Of a stretch of 64,000 bases of DNA, positions 61,604 through 64,000 are shown piece after piece. A program made the position numbers and the translations under genes. Positions within the stretch are counted from its first letter, which is position 1; every line of letters starts with the position of its first letter. Below the pieces are notes generated by a model that was not told where the DNA came from, made no database searches, and saw nothing but the letters and a program-made list of their open reading frames with translations. The stretch is from the NCBI RefSeq assembly GCF_001747095.1, contig NZ_MDGP01000001.1, positions 293,001 to 357,000 of the forward strand, read 5' to 3'. This stretch comes from Roseivirga sp. 4D4. GTDB taxonomy: Bacteria; Bacteroidota; Bacteroidia; Cytophagales; Cyclobacteriaceae.

Positions 61604-61724
61604 TGACTATTTTAACTTATTACTAACATTGTATAAGGCTCATTCATTAAAGTTAGGACTTTCAGCTCTAGATTGTCTAATGAGGATCCTGTTGTATGCA
61701 TTCTTTTTGTCTGTCAATAATTTA

Positions 61725-61763
61725 CAAAAAAATAAAACCCCAGCCTGATTGCTCAAGCTGAGG
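61725..61763 (-). terminator. Intrinsic terminator of purL
   Basis: CCTCAGC / GCTGGGG on the minus strand (arms 61757-61763 and 61738-61744) followed by a T-rich run (A-rich 61725-61737 on plus). Confidence 0.8.
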
Positions 61764-61769
61764 CCTTAT

Positions 61770-61802
61770 ATCTAAAGTCTATCGTCTAGAATCTAAAGTC
61801 TA
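61770..61802. repeat. 12-bp direct repeats ATCTAAAGTCTA
   Basis: Exact copies at 61770-61781 and 61791-61802 (period 21) between the purL stop and its terminator. Confidence 0.7.
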
Positions 61803-61820
61803 AATCCTTAAACCTTCCAA

Positions 61821-64000
61821 CTAAATCCTTTCCACCCAACCCTTAGCGGCCATAAAAGCTTTGATCCAAGGACTCAATACATCAGCCTTCTGTGCTGCAG
61901 GATAGTTCCCCCAGTTCCAAGGGAATACAGAACGCTCGAAATGTGGCATGATCGCCAAATGTCTACCGTCTTTGCTTGCCACGCCAGCCACGTGATAATC
62001 CGAACCATTAGGCGATGCGGGGTAGGCCTCATGTGAGTACTTGGCGATGACGTTGTATTCTGACTCTGCTTCTGGCAGCCTGAAACGACCTTCACCATGA
62101 GCCACCCAAATGCCCAGTCTAGAACCTGCCAGTCCACTGAGCATTACTGAGTTATTTTCAGGAATGGTCACATTGACAAAGCCTGACTCGAATTTGTGGG
62201 CAATGTTATGGTCTAGTTTCGGATGCACTTTGTGCTCAGGGTAGAGCAGTCCTAGCTCACCCATCAATTGACATCCGTTACAAATACCGAGAGAAATGGT
62301 GTCCTCACGGGCGTAGAAGTTGTCTAGGGCCTGCTTGGCCTTTTCATTGTAGAGGAAGGCGCCTGCCCAGCCTTTGGCAGAACCTAAAACGTCAGAATTA
62401 GAGAACCCACCGACAAAGGCGATGAAGTTTACATCGCTTAGGTCTTCAGCGCCTGAGATCAAGTCGGTCATATGTACGTCCTTAACATCAAAACCAGCCA
62501 GATGCATGGCATAAGCCATTTCTCTATCGCCATTGACTCCTTTTTCACGGATGATGGCTGCTTTTATGCCTGTCTTTTCCTTGCGGTCTGGATTAAGCCC
62601 CAAAGCCTCATACTGTCCTTCAAACCCTTCTGGGAAGTTAAATGACAGGGGTTGTTTCTTGTAATTCTCGAATCGCTGCTTGGCGAGTTCTTCGCCTGAC
62701 TGCTTCTGATCCAATAGGTAAGAAGTCTTGTACCAGGTGTCTCTTAAGCTGGCAATATCCATCAGATAGCTCTGTGTATTAGTCTGGATAGAAAGGATAG
62801 GTTCACCTATTGGGCTTCCCACTTCCAGATAAGAAGCTTCAATGGTATCGAATAATGTCTTAATATCTTCCAGATCTTCATTGGCCACCTGAATCAAAAG
62901 CGCAGGTTGCTCAGAGAAGAATGTCGAAATGTCGTCAATGCCTTTGATCGCTTTCAAGTTGGCTGCAATGCCTAAGTCTACTTGTGAGAAGGTCATTTCA
63001 AGCAGGGTAGTGATCAATCCACCAGCTGAAACATCATGGCCTGCCATGATTTTACCTTCCTTGATCATCGCCTGGACCATGTTAAAGGTATTGGCAAAGC
63101 GATCGGTATCGTCTACGGTAGGCGCTGTAGTCCCTACTTTACCCACAATTTGAGCAAAGGAGCTACCACCTAATTTGAACTCTCCATCGGATAGGTTGAT
63201 ATACAATAGGGTAGACTCAAAATCCGGTTGTAATACTGGCTCTACCACTTTTTTAAGGTCTGTTACTTCAGCCCCGGCAGAGATAATCACTGTACCCGGA
63301 GAGTACACCACGCCATCCTTGTACTTCTGGGTCATGGACATGGAGTCCTTACCAGTCGGAATGTTGATGCCCAGATCGCAGGCGAAGTCTGAAACCGCTT
63401 CTACGGCTTTATAAAGTCTCGCGTTCTCCCCTTCGTTTTTAGCGGGCCACATCCAGTTGGCACTGAGTGATACGCCACCCAATCCTTTTTCAATTGGAGC
63501 CCAAATGATGTTGGTCAAGGCTTCGGCAATGGATAATTGAGATCCCGCAACAGGGTCTACTAAGGCTGAAACTGGAGCATGACCTATAGAAGTGGCAATT
63601 CCTTTCTCACCCCGGTAGTCCAAGGCCATTACACCTACGTTATTCAATGGCAATTGGATAGGTCCTGCGGTTTGTTGCTTAGCTACACGGCCTGTTACGC
63701 ATCGATCAACTTTGTTGGTCAACCAGTCTTTACAGGCTACAGCTTCCAGCTGAAGAACGCCATTAAGGTATTCTTGAAGCTTTTTAATGTCGTAGCTCAC
63801 CTCACTAAAGTTCTGGTCGATCGTTTTGTCTTCCAAAATGGTCTTCGGTGACGATCCAAACATGTGTCCTAAATTCCAGTCGATCGGGTTTTCTTTAGAA
63901 ACCTTGTTTTCGAACTTGAAATGCATGTCGCCAGTCGTTTCACCGACTACATAGAAAGGAGCTCTTTCGCGCTGAGCCACCTTCTCCATATAGGCAATAT
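61821..64000 (-). CDS. purL: Phosphoribosylformylglycinamidine synthase, N-terminus beyond window
   Basis: About 726 C-terminal residues of the large single-chain PurL (normally about 1230-1300 aa); the frame is open to base 64000 on the minus strand. The FGAM synthase part has DWLTNKVDRCVTGRVAKQQT, TSIGHAPVSALVDPVAGSQL, PTGKDSMSM and MAGHDVSAGGL. The C-terminal glutaminase has FSNSDVLGSAKGWAG, nucleophile Cys in GICNGCQLMG and the His/Glu pair in MPHFERSVFPW. Makes formylglycinamidine ribonucleotide in purine synthesis. Confidence 0.95.
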   Translation of the reverse strand, partial: IAYMEKVAQRERAPFYVVGETTGDMHFKFENKVSKENPIDWNLGHMFGSSPKTILEDKTIDQNFSEVSYDIKKLQEYLNGVLQLEAVACKDWLTNKVDRCVTGRVAKQQTAGPIQLPLNNVGVMALDYRGEKGIATSIGHAPVSALVDPVAGSQLSIAEALTNIIWAPIEKGLGGVSLSANWMWPAKNEGENARLYKAVEAVSDFACDLGINIPTGKDSMSMTQKYKDGVVYSPGTVIISAGAEVTDLKKVVEPVLQPDFESTLLYINLSDGEFKLGGSSFAQIVGKVGTTAPTVDDTDRFANTFNMVQAMIKEGKIMAGHDVSAGGLITTLLEMTFSQVDLGIAANLKAIKGIDDISTFFSEQPALLIQVANEDLEDIKTLFDTIEASYLEVGSPIGEPILSIQTNTQSYLMDIASLRDTWYKTSYLLDQKQSGEELAKQRFENYKKQPLSFNFPEGFEGQYEALGLNPDRKEKTGIKAAIIREKGVNGDREMAYAMHLAGFDVKDVHMTDLISGAEDLSDVNFIAFVGGFSNSDVLGSAKGWAGAFLYNEKAKQALDNFYAREDTISLGICNGCQLMGELGLLYPEHKVHPKLDHNIAHKFESGFVNVTIPENNSVMLSGLAGSRLGIWVAHGEGRFRLPEAESEYNVIAKYSHEAYPASPNGSDYHVAGVASKDGRHLAIMPHFERSVFPWNWGNYPAAQKADVLSPWIKAFMAAKGWVERI

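Overview
The window is a chromosomal segment of a Bacteroidota bacterium, most likely from Cytophagales (Roseivirga/Fabibacter/Reichenbachiella type). The phylum call rests on several things. There are three large two-module FtsX/MacB permeases without a neighbouring ATPase, and families typical of the phylum (DUF3667, DUF2911, DUF4442, DUF4097, VPS10-like propellers, TPR-histidine kinases with a LuxR-type HTH partner). Most starts lack a Shine-Dalgarno sequence. At least one clear promoter has the Bacteroidota form TTTG-N19-TAnnTTTG. The genus is a guess. Both edges cut genes: the 3' end of a LysM/PBP1-like protein on the left and the C-terminal two thirds of purL on the right. I found no rRNA, tRNA, CRISPR array, prophage or intact insertion sequence.

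Layout. 1-9.3 kb holds housekeeping and envelope genes: hemL, DUF3667 and DUF2911 proteins, a hot-dog protein, a FAD oxidoreductase, an NhaC antiporter and a DEDDy exonuclease. 9.3-16 kb holds a TPR histidine kinase with an overlapping response regulator, an M28 peptidase and a DinB protein. 16-19.4 kb holds a TGSG-repeat DUF4097 protein followed by the first FtsX permease. 19.4-24.1 kb is all on the minus strand: a membrane-anchored alpha/beta hydrolase, then GNAT, DUF2007, YigZ and EamA genes packed as an operon. 24.2-28.9 kb is a compact plus-strand operon: AAA ATPase, FdtA-like cupin, FemAB/GNAT protein, Wzx flippase and family 2 glycosyltransferase. Its promoter lies inside a strictly 14-bp-periodic array of palindromes. 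29-36 kb holds two more FtsX permeases (the second with a PadR regulator). Between them is a repeat-rich island with two heptanucleotide microsatellites and seven REP-like hairpin elements around a lone GIY-YIG nuclease gene. 36-46.9 kb holds a desaturase, a DksA/TraR protein, an MBL hydrolase, a B12/radical SAM protein, a VOC-cupin-cupin protein, a PSD-like decarboxylase, an M24 peptidase and an RluA pseudouridine synthase with a damaged or non-canonical start. 47-55 kb holds a VPS10-like propeller, a GH2-like lipoprotein, an NTF2-like lipoprotein, a GGCT-like protein, a homocysteine methyltransferase and a serine hydrolase. 55-64 kb holds an ECF sigma factor with a Cys-containing tail and a membrane gene, an HxlR/SRPBCC divergent pair, a truncated gene duplicate, a PD40 lipoprotein, a methyltransferase and purL.

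Three observations stand out. (1) The GIY-YIG gene is bracketed by inverted REP-like elements whose stems show compensatory base changes, an arrangement like REP/RAYT systems but with a different nuclease. (2) The 14-bp palindrome array overlaps the promoter of the AAA-ATPase/glycan operon and may give a leaderless transcript. (3) The RluA gene has its S4-like N-terminus encoded in a frame with no ATG, GTG or TTG start.
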